A DNA stretch of 64,000 nt, from NCBI GenBank assembly GCA_036011305.1, contig DASCNA010000145.1, positions 1-64,000 of the forward strand. Reading direction: 5' to 3'. Shown here piece by piece: positions 35,274-44,254 of this stretch. The notes beneath the pieces were generated by a model. That model ran no database searches. It was not told where the DNA came from and saw only the letters and a program-made list of their open reading frames with translations. Origin of the DNA: DASCNA01 sp036011305. Lineage in GTDB: Bacteria; Verrucomicrobiota; Lentisphaeria; Victivallales; GWF2-38-69. Every line of letters begins with the position of its first letter. The stretch's first letter is position 1. Both the position numbers and the translations under genes were made by a program.

Positions 35274-37178
35274 ATGCAGCTTGTCGATTATCAGAAAATT
35301 GTAAATGATCGTTCAGCAAGAGCCAAATTGATTTCAGATTGCGGAAGTATTGAAAATGCTTTAGAGTCAGGGAAATTACCGAAATATTCAGATATTACTC
35401 TTTCAGAAGCTATAGTTTTAGGTTTGTTGAGGCAGGAAGTTAAAAGTTACATAAGTGTATTTGGGCATGGATCAACAGAAGTTGGTGAAGTGCTTCGAGT
35501 TTATGAACAGGAAGGTCTTATTAAAACATATTGCGTGAAAAATGAAATCGAAGCTTCCCATGCAGCAACTGCATTAAGATGGGTAACAGGAGAAAAGGCT
35601 GCTGTCATTACTTCAATTGGGCCAGGAGCCATGCAGGCATTGGCGGCTTCTTTAGTCCCAATATCAGACGGTATAGGTGTCTGGTATCTATTTGGAGATG
35701 AGACTACAGAAAATGAAGGATATAACATGCAGCAGATACCCAGAGATGAGCAGTATCTGTTCTTGAAAATGGCGAGTAACGTTGGTAATTCATACAGTTT
35801 GTATACTCCAGGTGCTGTAACCAGTGCTTTAAGAAAAGGTTTAAATACTGTAGATCATCCACATCGTGCAGGCGCATTTTTTATGCTTATGCCTATGAAT
35901 ACACAGTGTGAAATGATTGAATCATTTAATTTAGATGAACTTCCTGTCGGTAATCCTCCTGCTTTAGGTACTAGTACAGATAACAACAGATTTGAAAAAG
36001 CTGTTGAATTAATACAGAACTCTTCGAAAATTTTACTAAGAGTTGGCGGTGGTGCAAGAAAAGCCGGTAGAGAAATAGAAAAAACTTTAGATTTAGTGGA
36101 TGGTGTTGCTATAACCAGTCCTTTGGTGTCCGGTGTTATTCCTTATAATCACCCAAGAAACTTGACTATTGCAGGTTCCAAAGGAAGTCTTTGCGGTAAC
36201 TATTCTATGGATAACGCAGATCTTTTAATATCATTGGGATCAAGATCCGTCTGTCAATCTGACAGTAGCAGAACTGCTTATCCAAATGTAAAAAATATTA
36301 TAAACATAAATGCAGATATTGATTCTGCTACACATTATAACAAAACAGTTGCGATTGTAGGTGACGTAACAGAAACACTGAAAAAACTAAATGCATTACT
36401 GGAAGATAAAAAACTAAATAAAGGGGCTGTTAAATCTGAGTGGTTTACGGCCTGTTCTAATAAAAAAGCTGAATGGATTTCATTTAAAGCTGAACGCTAT
36501 TATACTCCTTGCCTTTTTGATAAAATATGGAAAAAAGATGTAATGACTCAACCTGCTGCATTGGAAATTGCTACTAAGTGGGCAAGAAATAATGATTCTG
36601 TATCTTTCTTTGATGCAGGAGATGTACAAGCTAATGGTTTTCAGGCAGTCGAAGATGATAAATTAGGTAGAACTTTTACTGATACCGGTGCCAGTTATAT
36701 GGGATTTTCCACATCTGCACTTCTTGCCACTGCTATTTCTTCTAAACCATTTTATGGATTAGCATTCACTGGAGACGGATCTTTTGTAATGAATCCTCAG
36801 GTACTGATTGACGGTACCCAGCATGGTGCTAAGGGCTGTGTCATATTGATGGATAATAGAAGAATGGGTGCTATTTCAAGTCTTCAGCATGCACAGTTCG
36901 GAGAGGAAAATGATTATGCTACTAATGATTCTGTAGAAGTTGATTATGTTGCTTGGGCTAATGCAATAAAAGGAGTAAAAGGTATCTTCGGCGGTTATAC
37001 ACCTGAAGAATTCAAAAAGGCATTAAATGATGCTAAAACTCATGATGGCATAAGCTTAATTCATTTACCGGTTTATTTTGGACTTAATCCGCTTGGTGGG
37101 TTAGGTGTATTCGGCAGATGGAATGTAGGCAACTGGTGTGATGATGTTCAGAAAATGAGACATAAAATAGGTCTTTAA
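35274..37178 (+). CDS. iolD: IolD-like ThDP-dependent trihydroxycyclohexanedione hydrolase
   Basis: A 634-residue thiamin-diphosphate enzyme close in length to IolD of the inositol pathway (about 640). GHGSTEVGEVLRVYEQEG, the catalytic Glu91 in KNEIEASHAA, SIGPGAMQALAASLVPISDG, and the ThDP/Mg motif GDGSFVMNP...LMDNRRMG fit that family. In myo-inositol breakdown IolD opens the ring to 5-deoxy-glucuronate. Here IolE, IolB, IolC and IolJ are absent, so the substrate may be a related cyclic diketone. AGGGA forms the ribosome-binding site. It heads the operon with split transketolase, isomerase, oxidoreductase and symporters and is divergent from the XRE-PAS regulator. Confidence 0.8.
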   Translation: MQLVDYQKIVNDRSARAKLISDCGSIENALESGKLPKYSDITLSEAIVLGLLRQEVKSYISVFGHGSTEVGEVLRVYEQEGLIKTYCVKNEIEASHAATALRWVTGEKAAVITSIGPGAMQALAASLVPISDGIGVWYLFGDETTENEGYNMQQIPRDEQYLFLKMASNVGNSYSLYTPGAVTSALRKGLNTVDHPHRAGAFFMLMPMNTQCEMIESFNLDELPVGNPPALGTSTDNNRFEKAVELIQNSSKILLRVGGGARKAGREIEKTLDLVDGVAITSPLVSGVIPYNHPRNLTIAGSKGSLCGNYSMDNADLLISLGSRSVCQSDSSRTAYPNVKNIININADIDSATHYNKTVAIVGDVTETLKKLNALLEDKKLNKGAVKSEWFTACSNKKAEWISFKAERYYTPCLFDKIWKKDVMTQPAALEIATKWARNNDSVSFFDAGDVQANGFQAVEDDKLGRTFTDTGASYMGFSTSALLATAISSKPFYGLAFTGDGSFVMNPQVLIDGTQHGAKGCVILMDNRRMGAISSLQHAQFGEENDYATNDSVEVDYVAWANAIKGVKGIFGGYTPEEFKKALNDAKTHDGISLIHLPVYFGLNPLGGLGVFGRWNVGNWCDDVQKMRHKIGL

Positions 37179-37273
37179 GGAACAATGTTCGTTTAGTATA
37201 GAGGGTAGAGGATTTAGTGTATGGAAGAGATATTTAATGTTATATGTCAAGCGCTAAATTAAGAGAGATTATA

Positions 37274-38095
37274 ATGGATATTACTGAGCTAAAAAAAACT
37301 GCTCTGAATATAAGAAAGCAGATAATAAATCTTACAGCTGATAAAGGTGTCGGGCATACAGGAGGTTCGCTTTCTGAAACCGATATACTTACTACACTCT
37401 ATTTTGAAATTATGAATGTAGATCCTGAATATCCTAAAATGGAAAACAGAGATAGATTTATTTTGAGTAAAGGACATTCAACACCGGGCTTTTATTCAAC
37501 ATTGGCTGAACGAGGTTTTTTTCCTAAAAAGAATCTAAATGAGTTTGATGAAATAGGCTCTATGCTACAGGGGCATCCATGCATGCATAAGACTCCCGGA
37601 GTAGATATGTCTTCAGGTTCCCTAGGACAAGGGGTATCTGTAGGTATTGGTATGAGTCTTGCAAAAGAAAAATTTGGTTTGGATTTTAAAACTTTTGTAT
37701 TAATGGGAGATGGAGAACAGGCTGAAGGGCAGATTTGGGAAGCTGCTATGTATGCTGGGGCAAATAAAGTGAAAGATTTGATTGGTATAGTTGACTATAA
37801 CAAAGTCCAGCTTTGCGGGACAGTGAGTGATATTTTAGAGGTTGGACCTTTGAATGAAAAATGGAAAGCATTCGGCTGGCAGGTATTAGAGTGTGACGGA
37901 CATAATTTGCAGGAATTAGTTAGTTACCTGAATAAAGCTAAAGAGTTATCAGATAATGGTCCTGTTGTTTTAATTGCGCATACTGTAAAAGGTAAAGGTG
38001 TTTCTTTTATGGAGAATAAATTCCAATGGCACGGAAAAGCTCCAAATGAAGAAGAGAGACAAAAAGCTCTAAGGGAACTTGGCAGTAATCAGTAA
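37274..38095 (+). CDS. Transketolase, N-terminal subunit
   Basis: A 273-residue first half of a split transketolase. Visible are DKGVGHTGGSLSETDILTTL, SKGHSTPGFYSTLAERGFF, SSGSLGQGVSVGIGMSLAK and the ThDP motif MGDGEQAEGQIWEA...VDYNK. The start at 37274 has AGAGAG 7 bases upstream; a longer frame from 37244 lacks one. It needs the C-terminal subunit (38186-39145) to move two-carbon ketol units between sugar phosphates. A 90-base gap containing an inverted repeat separates the two halves, although such halves are often adjacent. Split forms act in specialised catabolic pathways as often as in the pentose-phosphate pathway. Confidence 0.9.
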   Translation: MDITELKKTALNIRKQIINLTADKGVGHTGGSLSETDILTTLYFEIMNVDPEYPKMENRDRFILSKGHSTPGFYSTLAERGFFPKKNLNEFDEIGSMLQGHPCMHKTPGVDMSSGSLGQGVSVGIGMSLAKEKFGLDFKTFVLMGDGEQAEGQIWEAAMYAGANKVKDLIGIVDYNKVQLCGTVSDILEVGPLNEKWKAFGWQVLECDGHNLQELVSYLNKAKELSDNGPVVLIAHTVKGKGVSFMENKFQWHGKAPNEEERQKALRELGSNQ

Positions 38096-38165
38096 ATAGT
38101 GACTGCAGATGGATGAAAAAAGTAAAAATTTAGACAAATCTATTGATAGCTGGTTACTGATTACT
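38084..38165. repeat. Inverted repeat between the two transketolase genes
   Basis: Perfect 12-bp arms, AGTAATCAGTAA (38084-38095) and TTACTGATTACT (38154-38165), enclose 58 bases. The left arm includes the stop codon of the first subunit. The right arm ends 20 bases before the start of the second. A stem here could protect mRNA or tune the ratio of the two subunits. Confidence 0.5.
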
Positions 38166-38185
38166 TAAAAAAGAGGGATTTAATT

Positions 38186-39145
38186 ATGAATATCGGAGAT
38201 AAAATTGCACCTCGTGCCGCATTTGGTGATGCTCTTGTTGAATTGGGTTCAGAAAGAGATGATGTAGTTGTTTTAGATGCAGATGTAAGTGAAAGCACAC
38301 AGACTGCAAAATTCGGTAAAAAATATCCTGATCGTTTTTATCAAATAGGCATTGCAGAACAGAATATGGTTGGAATTTCTGCGGGTATGGCAACTATGGG
38401 ATTAACTCCATGGGTATCAACTTTTGCTGTATTTTTAGCTAAGAGAGCAGTTGACCAGATAAGAATTTCAGTAGCTTATGCAAATCAGAATGTAAAGCTT
38501 AATGGCGCATATGGAGGTATCCCTACAGGGAGGGCCGGAGCAACTCATCAGTCTGTTGAAGATATAGCGGTAATGAGATGTATGCCTAATATGACAGTGA
38601 TTTGTCCTGGTGATCCCAGAGAAGTTAAACAGGCAGTATTCAGTGCTACTGAATTTATCGGACCAGTATATTTAAGAACAGTACGATGTCCAGTTCCTGT
38701 TATCTTTGATTCAACTCATAAGTTTGAAATTGGTAAATCTTATCAGCTTGCTTATGGTAGAGATATAACTGTAATTTCTACAGGGATGATGACACCAAAG
38801 GCTCTTGAGGCAGTTCAGAATTTAAAAATAAATCACAACATCAGTGCAAGGCTTATTCATATGCCTACTATTAAGCCGATAGATGTTGATGCGATAGTAA
38901 AAGCCAGCAGAGAAACAGGATCTATTATTACAGTGGAAAACCATAGTAAATTAGGAGGTCTTGGCGGTGCAGTGGCAGAAGTTATTACTGAATTTGCTCC
39001 CTGCCATTTAAGTAGATTGGGTTTTCCTGATGTATTTGGAGAATCTGGTGATGATGAAAAAATATTTAGTAAATTAGGTGCAAATGTTGAATCAATAATT
39101 GATGCAGCATTGAAAGATTGTAAGAAGAGAACTGCTGCTGCTTAA
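38186..39145 (+). CDS. Transketolase, C-terminal subunit
   Basis: The 319-residue partner of the preceding subunit. It has the pyrimidine-binding half with the catalytic glutamate in QIGIAEQNMVGISAGMA, then TGRAGATHQSVEDIAVMRCM, and a C-terminal domain (ITVENHSKLGGLGGAVAEV). GAGGG sits 9 bases before the ATG. Together the two form a 592-residue transketolase, shorter than the single-chain housekeeping enzyme (about 660). The link to an IolD-like enzyme and an RpiB-like isomerase suggests two-carbon fragments are transferred from an unusual sugar or sugar phosphate. Confidence 0.9.
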   Translation: MNIGDKIAPRAAFGDALVELGSERDDVVVLDADVSESTQTAKFGKKYPDRFYQIGIAEQNMVGISAGMATMGLTPWVSTFAVFLAKRAVDQIRISVAYANQNVKLNGAYGGIPTGRAGATHQSVEDIAVMRCMPNMTVICPGDPREVKQAVFSATEFIGPVYLRTVRCPVPVIFDSTHKFEIGKSYQLAYGRDITVISTGMMTPKALEAVQNLKINHNISARLIHMPTIKPIDVDAIVKASRETGSIITVENHSKLGGLGGAVAEVITEFAPCHLSRLGFPDVFGESGDDEKIFSKLGANVESIIDAALKDCKKRTAAA

Positions 39146-39161
39146 ATCAAAAGGTGTAACA

Positions 39162-39788
39162 ATGAAAATTGCAGTTATTAATGAAACAAGTTCTGCTAAT
39201 AGAAATAGTGATATTTTAAACGCCCTTGAAGGAAGAGGGCATGATATTTTTAATTTAGGAATGACAGTGCCGGGTGCTGAACCTGAACTGACATATATTC
39301 ATACCGGATTACTGACAGGTTTACTCCTGAATCTTAAAAAAGTTGATCTCGTTATCGGCGGTTGTGGAACAGGGCAGGGATTCTTAAATTCTGCATTACA
39401 ATATCCCGGAGTATTCTGCGGATTAATTCAGAATCCAATGGATGCCTGGCTATTTGCTCAGATTAACGGTGGCAACTGTATTTCACTAGCCCTTCAGATT
39501 CAGTATGGATGGGCTGCAGATGTGAATTTGAAGTTTATTTTTGATAAACTTTTCTCTTTCGAAAATTTTGGATCAGGATATCCTGAAAATAGAAAAAAAT
39601 CACAGGAACAGAGTCGAAACAGTTTAATAGACATATCACATAAATCACATAAAAAGATTCATGAAATATTAAATTCAATTGATAAGGAAACTGTGGTAAC
39701 TGCGCTGAATTATCCTGGTGTTCCTAAGTTTATCGATTTAGATAGTATAGATGATGAATTATTAAGAAAAACATTATTTAATATATAA
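39162..39788 (+). CDS. RpiB/LacAB-family sugar-phosphate isomerase, extended form
   Basis: A 208-residue protein with the RpiB-like core: KIAVINETSSANRNSDILNALE, VDLVIGGCGTGQGFLNSALQ with the active-site cysteine in CGTG, and NPMDAWLFAQINGGNCISLAL. It is about 55 residues longer than normal RpiB, with an extra C-terminal region (DISHKSHKKIHEILNSIDKE) as in relatives near specialised sugar operons. It would interconvert aldose and ketose phosphates or similar 4- to 6-carbon substrates. AAAGGTG is the ribosome-binding site. It starts 16 bases after the transketolase C-subunit. Confidence 0.8.
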   Translation: MKIAVINETSSANRNSDILNALEGRGHDIFNLGMTVPGAEPELTYIHTGLLTGLLLNLKKVDLVIGGCGTGQGFLNSALQYPGVFCGLIQNPMDAWLFAQINGGNCISLALQIQYGWAADVNLKFIFDKLFSFENFGSGYPENRKKSQEQSRNSLIDISHKSHKKIHEILNSIDKETVVTALNYPGVPKFIDLDSIDDELLRKTLFNI

Positions 39789-39813
39789 ATTTTAAGATTA
39801 TAGGAGTAAGAGT

Positions 39814-40872
39814 ATGAGCAAAATTAAAGTTGGATTTGTAGGATGCGGCAGAATTTCAGATCTCCATTATTTAGGCTATAAAGATAACCCAGATGCAGAA
39901 CTCTATGCTATTGCTGATCCAAAGTATGAAGTTTTGGAAAAACGTAAGAAAGAGTGGAATGTTTCTAAAACTTATCTGGATTACAAAGATCTTCTTAATG
40001 ATAGTGAAGTTGAAGCTGTTGAAATACTTGCGCCTACAAATCTACATAAAGAAATTACTTTGGAAGCGATTAGGGCAGGAAAACACATTTCCTTGCAGAA
40101 ACCTATGACACAACATTTAGAAGATGCTGAATGTATTGTTGAAGCTGCTAAAAAATCTGACAAGATATTTAAACTGAATGAACCTTATGCCACATATCCT
40201 CCACTTGTATTTGCTAAAAAACTGATCGATGAAGGTGTGATTGGAGATGTCCATAATTTAAGAATGAAAATGATAGCCTGGAACGATTTGTCCGGATGGG
40301 AAGTACCGCAAACCGCATGGGAGTGGCGTATTGCTGAAAATAAAGCTGGCAGACCCCGACAGACATTTGATCATGGGCACCATTTATGGGCAATTGCATG
40401 GTATCTTCTTGGAGATATAGAAAAAACATTCAGCATGATTGATTTTATGAAAGATGATTCAATTGATTCTCCCGGAGCTATTATATGGAAATATAAAGAA
40501 CCTCATAAATTGGGAATGTGCGAATATACTTATTCAGATGAACTACATACTAAAAGTAAATATTATGCGAATGATGAATGGTATGAAATAACAGGTTCAA
40601 AAGGATTGATACAGGTTAATGAATGCAATGGTGATATTTTAGACAGGCCTACGGTGAGTGTTTTTACAGATGACGGATGGAAGCATTATGACAATATTCC
40701 AGCAGACTGGAGTGAAGGATTTATTAATTCGGCAAGGAACTTTGCCAAGGCCATTAAAGGAGAAGAAAAACCTTTAGTTACTGCAGAAGAAGGCCTAAAA
40801 ATTCTGAGATTCAGCCACGCTATTCAGAAGTCTTCAAGGGAGAAACGCGAAATTTATATTGATGAAATTTAA
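39814..40872 (+). CDS. Gfo/Idh/MocA-family NAD(P)-dependent oxidoreductase
   Basis: A 352-residue enzyme. It has the Rossmann start VGFVGCGRISDLHYLGY and the lysine of the EKP motif, here HISLQKPMT. The catalytic region TFDHGHHLWAIAWYLLGD supplies the Asp/His pair. It should oxidise or reduce a hydroxyl/keto group on a sugar, inositol or sugar acid with NAD(P)H. Inositol dehydrogenase IolG belongs to this family, but so do many glucose-fructose and sugar-acid enzymes. AGGAG stands 8-9 bases before the ATG. It is fifth in the operon and may make the keto substrate for the IolD-like enzyme. Confidence 0.85.
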   Translation: MSKIKVGFVGCGRISDLHYLGYKDNPDAELYAIADPKYEVLEKRKKEWNVSKTYLDYKDLLNDSEVEAVEILAPTNLHKEITLEAIRAGKHISLQKPMTQHLEDAECIVEAAKKSDKIFKLNEPYATYPPLVFAKKLIDEGVIGDVHNLRMKMIAWNDLSGWEVPQTAWEWRIAENKAGRPRQTFDHGHHLWAIAWYLLGDIEKTFSMIDFMKDDSIDSPGAIIWKYKEPHKLGMCEYTYSDELHTKSKYYANDEWYEITGSKGLIQVNECNGDILDRPTVSVFTDDGWKHYDNIPADWSEGFINSARNFAKAIKGEEKPLVTAEEGLKILRFSHAIQKSSREKREIYIDEI

Positions 40873-40915
40873 TAATTCAGTTGTTTATATATAAAAATTT
40901 AAAGATAGGGGAGTT

Positions 40916-42313
40916 ATGTCAGAAACTAAATTAGATAGTATTAATTCATCAGCTAAGGATGACTCTTATGTCACTCCTCCATCTGAAATAGTTCCAACAA
41001 AAGTAAAAATAGGATATGCTTTTGGTGATTTTGGAGCTAATTTCTTTTTCCAGTCAGTAGCTATTTTTCTCATGTTTTTCTGGACAGATGTGTTTATGAT
41101 ATCTGCTTCAGCAGCTGGTTTGATTTTTCTCTGTTCAAAAGTATGGGATGCTGTTTCTGATCCTCTGATGGGATATGTTGCAGATCATACAGAATCAAGA
41201 TGGGGGCAGAAAAGACCTTATTTGTTATTTGGTGCTGTTCCATTGGGTATTACTCTGTTTCTTCTTTTTGCTGCGCCTCCAATAACTACATATTCATTAA
41301 AGATTGTGTATGCAACTTTTACATTTATTGCTGTATGTACAATGTACACTGTTGTTAATGTTCCTTATGCAGCTATGACTGCTAATTTAACCCTTGATTC
41401 GAGAGAAAGAGGGAAACTGACAAGTTTCAGAATGATGGGAGCAATAATAGGTACTTTAATAGTTGCAACTTTAACAAAACCCCTTGTAGCAGCATTCAGC
41501 AATCAGGTGACAGGATTCAGAGTGATGGGGGTAATTTACGGTGTGGCAATTGCAGTCTGTACATTACTAACTTTCTGTATAGTTAAGGAAAGAGTCAGAA
41601 CACATACAGAAGCTAATCCAGGAGGTTTGAAAGATATCTTTAAAGTAACTTTGAAAAATAAACCTTTTATATTTCTGTTTTTAGGTATATTCTTTCATTA
41701 TACTTCTTTTCTAATATTTCTTGCTTCAGTTATTTATTTCTTTAAATATATTATACACAGACCTGATTTTGTAGCTGTTGGATTTTTCTTCATATATATA
41801 CCTGCGGCAATAATGCTTCCGGTACTTTCCAGAGTAGGTAAAAGATTTGGAAAGAAAATTATGTTTAACGGTGGTATGACTATTTATGCAATTGGGTTAT
41901 TATGTCTATTTTTTATCAAAGACTATAACATTGTAGTTTTAATTTGTATTTATACTGTTATCGGGCTTGGTACTGCTGCAATATATCAGGGACCATGGTC
42001 TACAATGCCTGACACTGTAGAGTATTCTGAGTGGAAAACAGGTTTACGACGTGAAGGCATAATATATGGAGTATTTTTCTTTGGGATGAAACTGGCAGCA
42101 GGTTTCGCTGCATTTTTAGTTGGATATATTCTTAGTATGGGAGGATATGTAGCTGATGGAAATCAAACGAGTACTGCATTATTTACAATTAGATTTTTAA
42201 CTACAATTCTTCCTTTGGTCTGTTTCGTTATAGGTGCTTTTTTCATTTGGCTTTATCCGATTACGCATAAGTTCCATAAAAAAATGGTAGATGATATTGT
42301 AGATAGAATTTAA
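40916..42313 (+). CDS. GPH-family sugar:cation symporter (first of two)
   Basis: A 465-residue, 12-helix MFS transporter of the glycoside-pentoside-hexuronide group (MelB, XynP, YihO/P). Typical features are KIGYAFGDFGANFFFQ, the family signature WDAVSDPLMGYVADHTESRWG followed by QKRPYLLFGA, and a central cytoplasmic loop. It imports a sugar or uronic/sulfonated sugar with H+ or Na+. GGGGAG precedes the ATG. It follows the oxidoreductase by 43 bases and is about 60% similar by eye to the second copy. Confidence 0.88.
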   Translation: MSETKLDSINSSAKDDSYVTPPSEIVPTKVKIGYAFGDFGANFFFQSVAIFLMFFWTDVFMISASAAGLIFLCSKVWDAVSDPLMGYVADHTESRWGQKRPYLLFGAVPLGITLFLLFAAPPITTYSLKIVYATFTFIAVCTMYTVVNVPYAAMTANLTLDSRERGKLTSFRMMGAIIGTLIVATLTKPLVAAFSNQVTGFRVMGVIYGVAIAVCTLLTFCIVKERVRTHTEANPGGLKDIFKVTLKNKPFIFLFLGIFFHYTSFLIFLASVIYFFKYIIHRPDFVAVGFFFIYIPAAIMLPVLSRVGKRFGKKIMFNGGMTIYAIGLLCLFFIKDYNIVVLICIYTVIGLGTAAIYQGPWSTMPDTVEYSEWKTGLRREGIIYGVFFFGMKLAAGFAAFLVGYILSMGGYVADGNQTSTALFTIRFLTTILPLVCFVIGAFFIWLYPITHKFHKKMVDDIVDRI

Positions 42314-42430
42314 CAGTAAAAGATTTAGCAAATTGTTGGTTTATTAATGTAATATAGAAATCCAAAAACGGATTAAAGTTTCATTATAGAATAAATTTAT
42401 ACTCTAAGGAAGTATTAATTATTTATATAA

Positions 42431-42438
42431 GGGGGGGG
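42431..42438 (+). repeat. G8 homopolymer in the leader of the second symporter
   Basis: Eight G residues in a row, 9 bases before the start codon at 42448, doubling as the ribosome-binding site. A run this long is out of place in such AT-rich DNA and could slip during replication, changing the Shine-Dalgarno spacing. Confidence 0.6.
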
Positions 42439-42447
42439 ATTTAAGTA

Positions 42448-43866
42448 ATGTCATTAGCCATGGGGCAAAGTAAAAAATTTAGAACGTTTAATGCAGTGCC
42501 GGTTGAAGATAACTCAAGTAGATTAGGTTCTGAAAGATTATCAAAAAAGTTAAAAATAGGATATGCCTTCGGAGATTTTGGAGCAAACTTTTTCTTCCAG
42601 GCCGTAGCAATTTTTCTTCTGTTTTTCTGGACAGATGTTTTTAGTATATCTGCGGAAACAGCCGGTATTATATTTTTAATTGCTAAAATCTGGGATGCTG
42701 TTTTTGATCCAACGATAGGATATCTTGTTGATAAAACGAATACTAGATGGGGGCAGAAAAGACCTTATCTCCTATTTGGAGCTGTTCCGTTGGGTATTAT
42801 TTTATTCTTACTATTTGCTGCACCGCCTATTTCATCTGAATTAGGGAGAGCAGTGTATGCTGGTATTACTTTTGTAGGAGGATGTTCGATTTATGCTCTT
42901 GTTAATGTTCCCTATGCATCTATGACTGCAAATTTGACTAATGATTACAAAGAAAGGGATAGTTTAACAGGATTCAGGATGATGGGTGCAATATTAGGTA
43001 CTCTTATTGTTGCTGTATTAACAAGACCGATTGTGCATGCTTTTGCAAATCCTGTTACAGGTTTCAGGGTAATGGGAATTATTTTCGGGGCAGCTATTTG
43101 TATATGCTCTTTAATACCATTTTTTGTAGTTAAAGAAAAAGTGAGAACCCCCAAAGGAGATCATTGTAAAATAACCGATGTTCCCAAAGTAGTTAAGAGT
43201 AATCCTCCAATGATGATATTGTATCTTGGAATATTTTTTCATTATAATTCTTATTTTATATTTTTAGCTGCTATTCCTTTTTTCTTTCAGTACTGTTTAA
43301 AAGGTATGGATTTTAGTACTATTGGTTTTTTCTGCCTTTTCGGAGGTGCTGCCTGTATGCTTCCTTTTCTAGTTATGATATCTAAGAAATTTGGAAAAAA
43401 AATAATGTTCAATGGTGGTATGGCTGTATTCGCTTTGGGATTGCTTTGCTTGTCTTTTGTACATACATATAGCATACCAATTCTTGTTATTGTCTATATA
43501 TTAATTGGTTTAGGAATTGCCAGTATTTATCAGGGGCCATGGTCCATTGTACCTGATGTTATTGAATACTCTGAATGGAAAACAGGACTTCGCAGAGAAG
43601 GAACAATTTATGGCATATTGTTCTTTTTTATGAAACTTGCAGCAGGGTTGAGTGCATTTTGGGTAGGTATTGTATTAAGCATGGGTGGGTATGTTCCAGA
43701 TGTTTCTCAATCTTCTACCTCTTTAATGACTATTAGGTTTGTGACAACTTACCTTCCAATTATTGTATTTTTATTCGGCGCTTTTTTTATATACCTTTTT
43801 CCAATTACTGCTAAATTCCATAAGCAGATGGTAATTGATATAGAAAATAGAAAAAATAAAGGTTGA
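42448..43866 (+). CDS. GPH-family sugar:cation symporter (second of two)
   Basis: A 472-residue close relative of the previous symporter, with KIGYAFGDFGANFFFQAVA, WDAVFDPTIGYLVDKTNTRWG and a matching RPYLLFGAVPLG segment. The two differ most in the central loop and C-terminal helices, so they may carry different but related sugars, or one may export a product. The leader has a G8 run. The gene ends the operon before a good terminator. Confidence 0.88.
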   Translation: MSLAMGQSKKFRTFNAVPVEDNSSRLGSERLSKKLKIGYAFGDFGANFFFQAVAIFLLFFWTDVFSISAETAGIIFLIAKIWDAVFDPTIGYLVDKTNTRWGQKRPYLLFGAVPLGIILFLLFAAPPISSELGRAVYAGITFVGGCSIYALVNVPYASMTANLTNDYKERDSLTGFRMMGAILGTLIVAVLTRPIVHAFANPVTGFRVMGIIFGAAICICSLIPFFVVKEKVRTPKGDHCKITDVPKVVKSNPPMMILYLGIFFHYNSYFIFLAAIPFFFQYCLKGMDFSTIGFFCLFGGAACMLPFLVMISKKFGKKIMFNGGMAVFALGLLCLSFVHTYSIPILVIVYILIGLGIASIYQGPWSIVPDVIEYSEWKTGLRREGTIYGILFFFMKLAAGLSAFWVGIVLSMGGYVPDVSQSSTSLMTIRFVTTYLPIIVFLFGAFFIYLFPITAKFHKQMVIDIENRKNKG

Positions 43867-43875
43867 TAATTATAG

Positions 43876-43903
43876 ATTTCGGATTTGATGATGAATCCGA
43901 AAT
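43876..43903 (+). terminator. Terminator-like hairpin after the sugar operon
   Basis: A perfect 10-bp stem, ATTTCGGATT and AATCCGAAAT, with an 8-base loop. It begins 10 bases after the symporter stop codon. No strong T-run follows immediately, so termination may be partial. The 14-base string AATTATAGATTTCG overlapping the left arm recurs in the hairpin at 47278. Confidence 0.6.
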
Positions 43904-44254
43904 TCATACTCATGCTTGATTAAAAAAATTGATAAGTCATCAGTAAGCTACTGATAATAAATAACTGTACTTATGTGATAAAGTATTTAAATATCCAATT
44001 TATCTAAAGTAATTTTCAATAAGTGTGCTATATTACATGCCCTTTAGGTGTTTACCGATTCGACACCTGATATATTATGGATATTTTGACCCATGTTTTT
44101 AGCATGAGTTTGGTATATAGAAATTTGTATTTTAACCTACAGATAGGTAACAATATCATATTATTCATTAAAAAATAAAATAAATTTAACTTTAAAATTT
44201 TGCCTTGTGGATCGGCCGCATAGTTGTTGGTTAGGCAGATCACAGGATAATTTT
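43904..44254. other. Leader region before the RhlE-like helicase
   Basis: About 350 bases with no convincing gene. It holds an imperfect hairpin AGGTGT-N11-ACACCT (44046-44068) and a run of low-complexity AT sequence. A GGA-containing ribosome-binding site lies at 44243-44246. Long structured 5' leaders are common before cold-inducible DEAD-box helicase genes, but no cold-shock box could be identified with confidence. Confidence 0.45.

Noticed and set aside
35274..43866. Complete myo-inositol operon
   Set aside because: Only the IolD-like gene and a generic Gfo/Idh gene fit. IolE, IolB, IolC and IolJ are absent.
44045..44068. tRNA-like string (reverse strand GGTGTCGAATCGGTAAACACC)
   Set aside because: It recalls the D-arm of tRNA-Leu, but there is no acceptor stem, anticodon arm or T-arm around it. 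Treated as a simple hairpin.
44052..44243. 63-codon minus-strand open frame
   Set aside because: It is low-complexity, lacks a ribosome-binding site and lies in the helicase leader. Likely chance.
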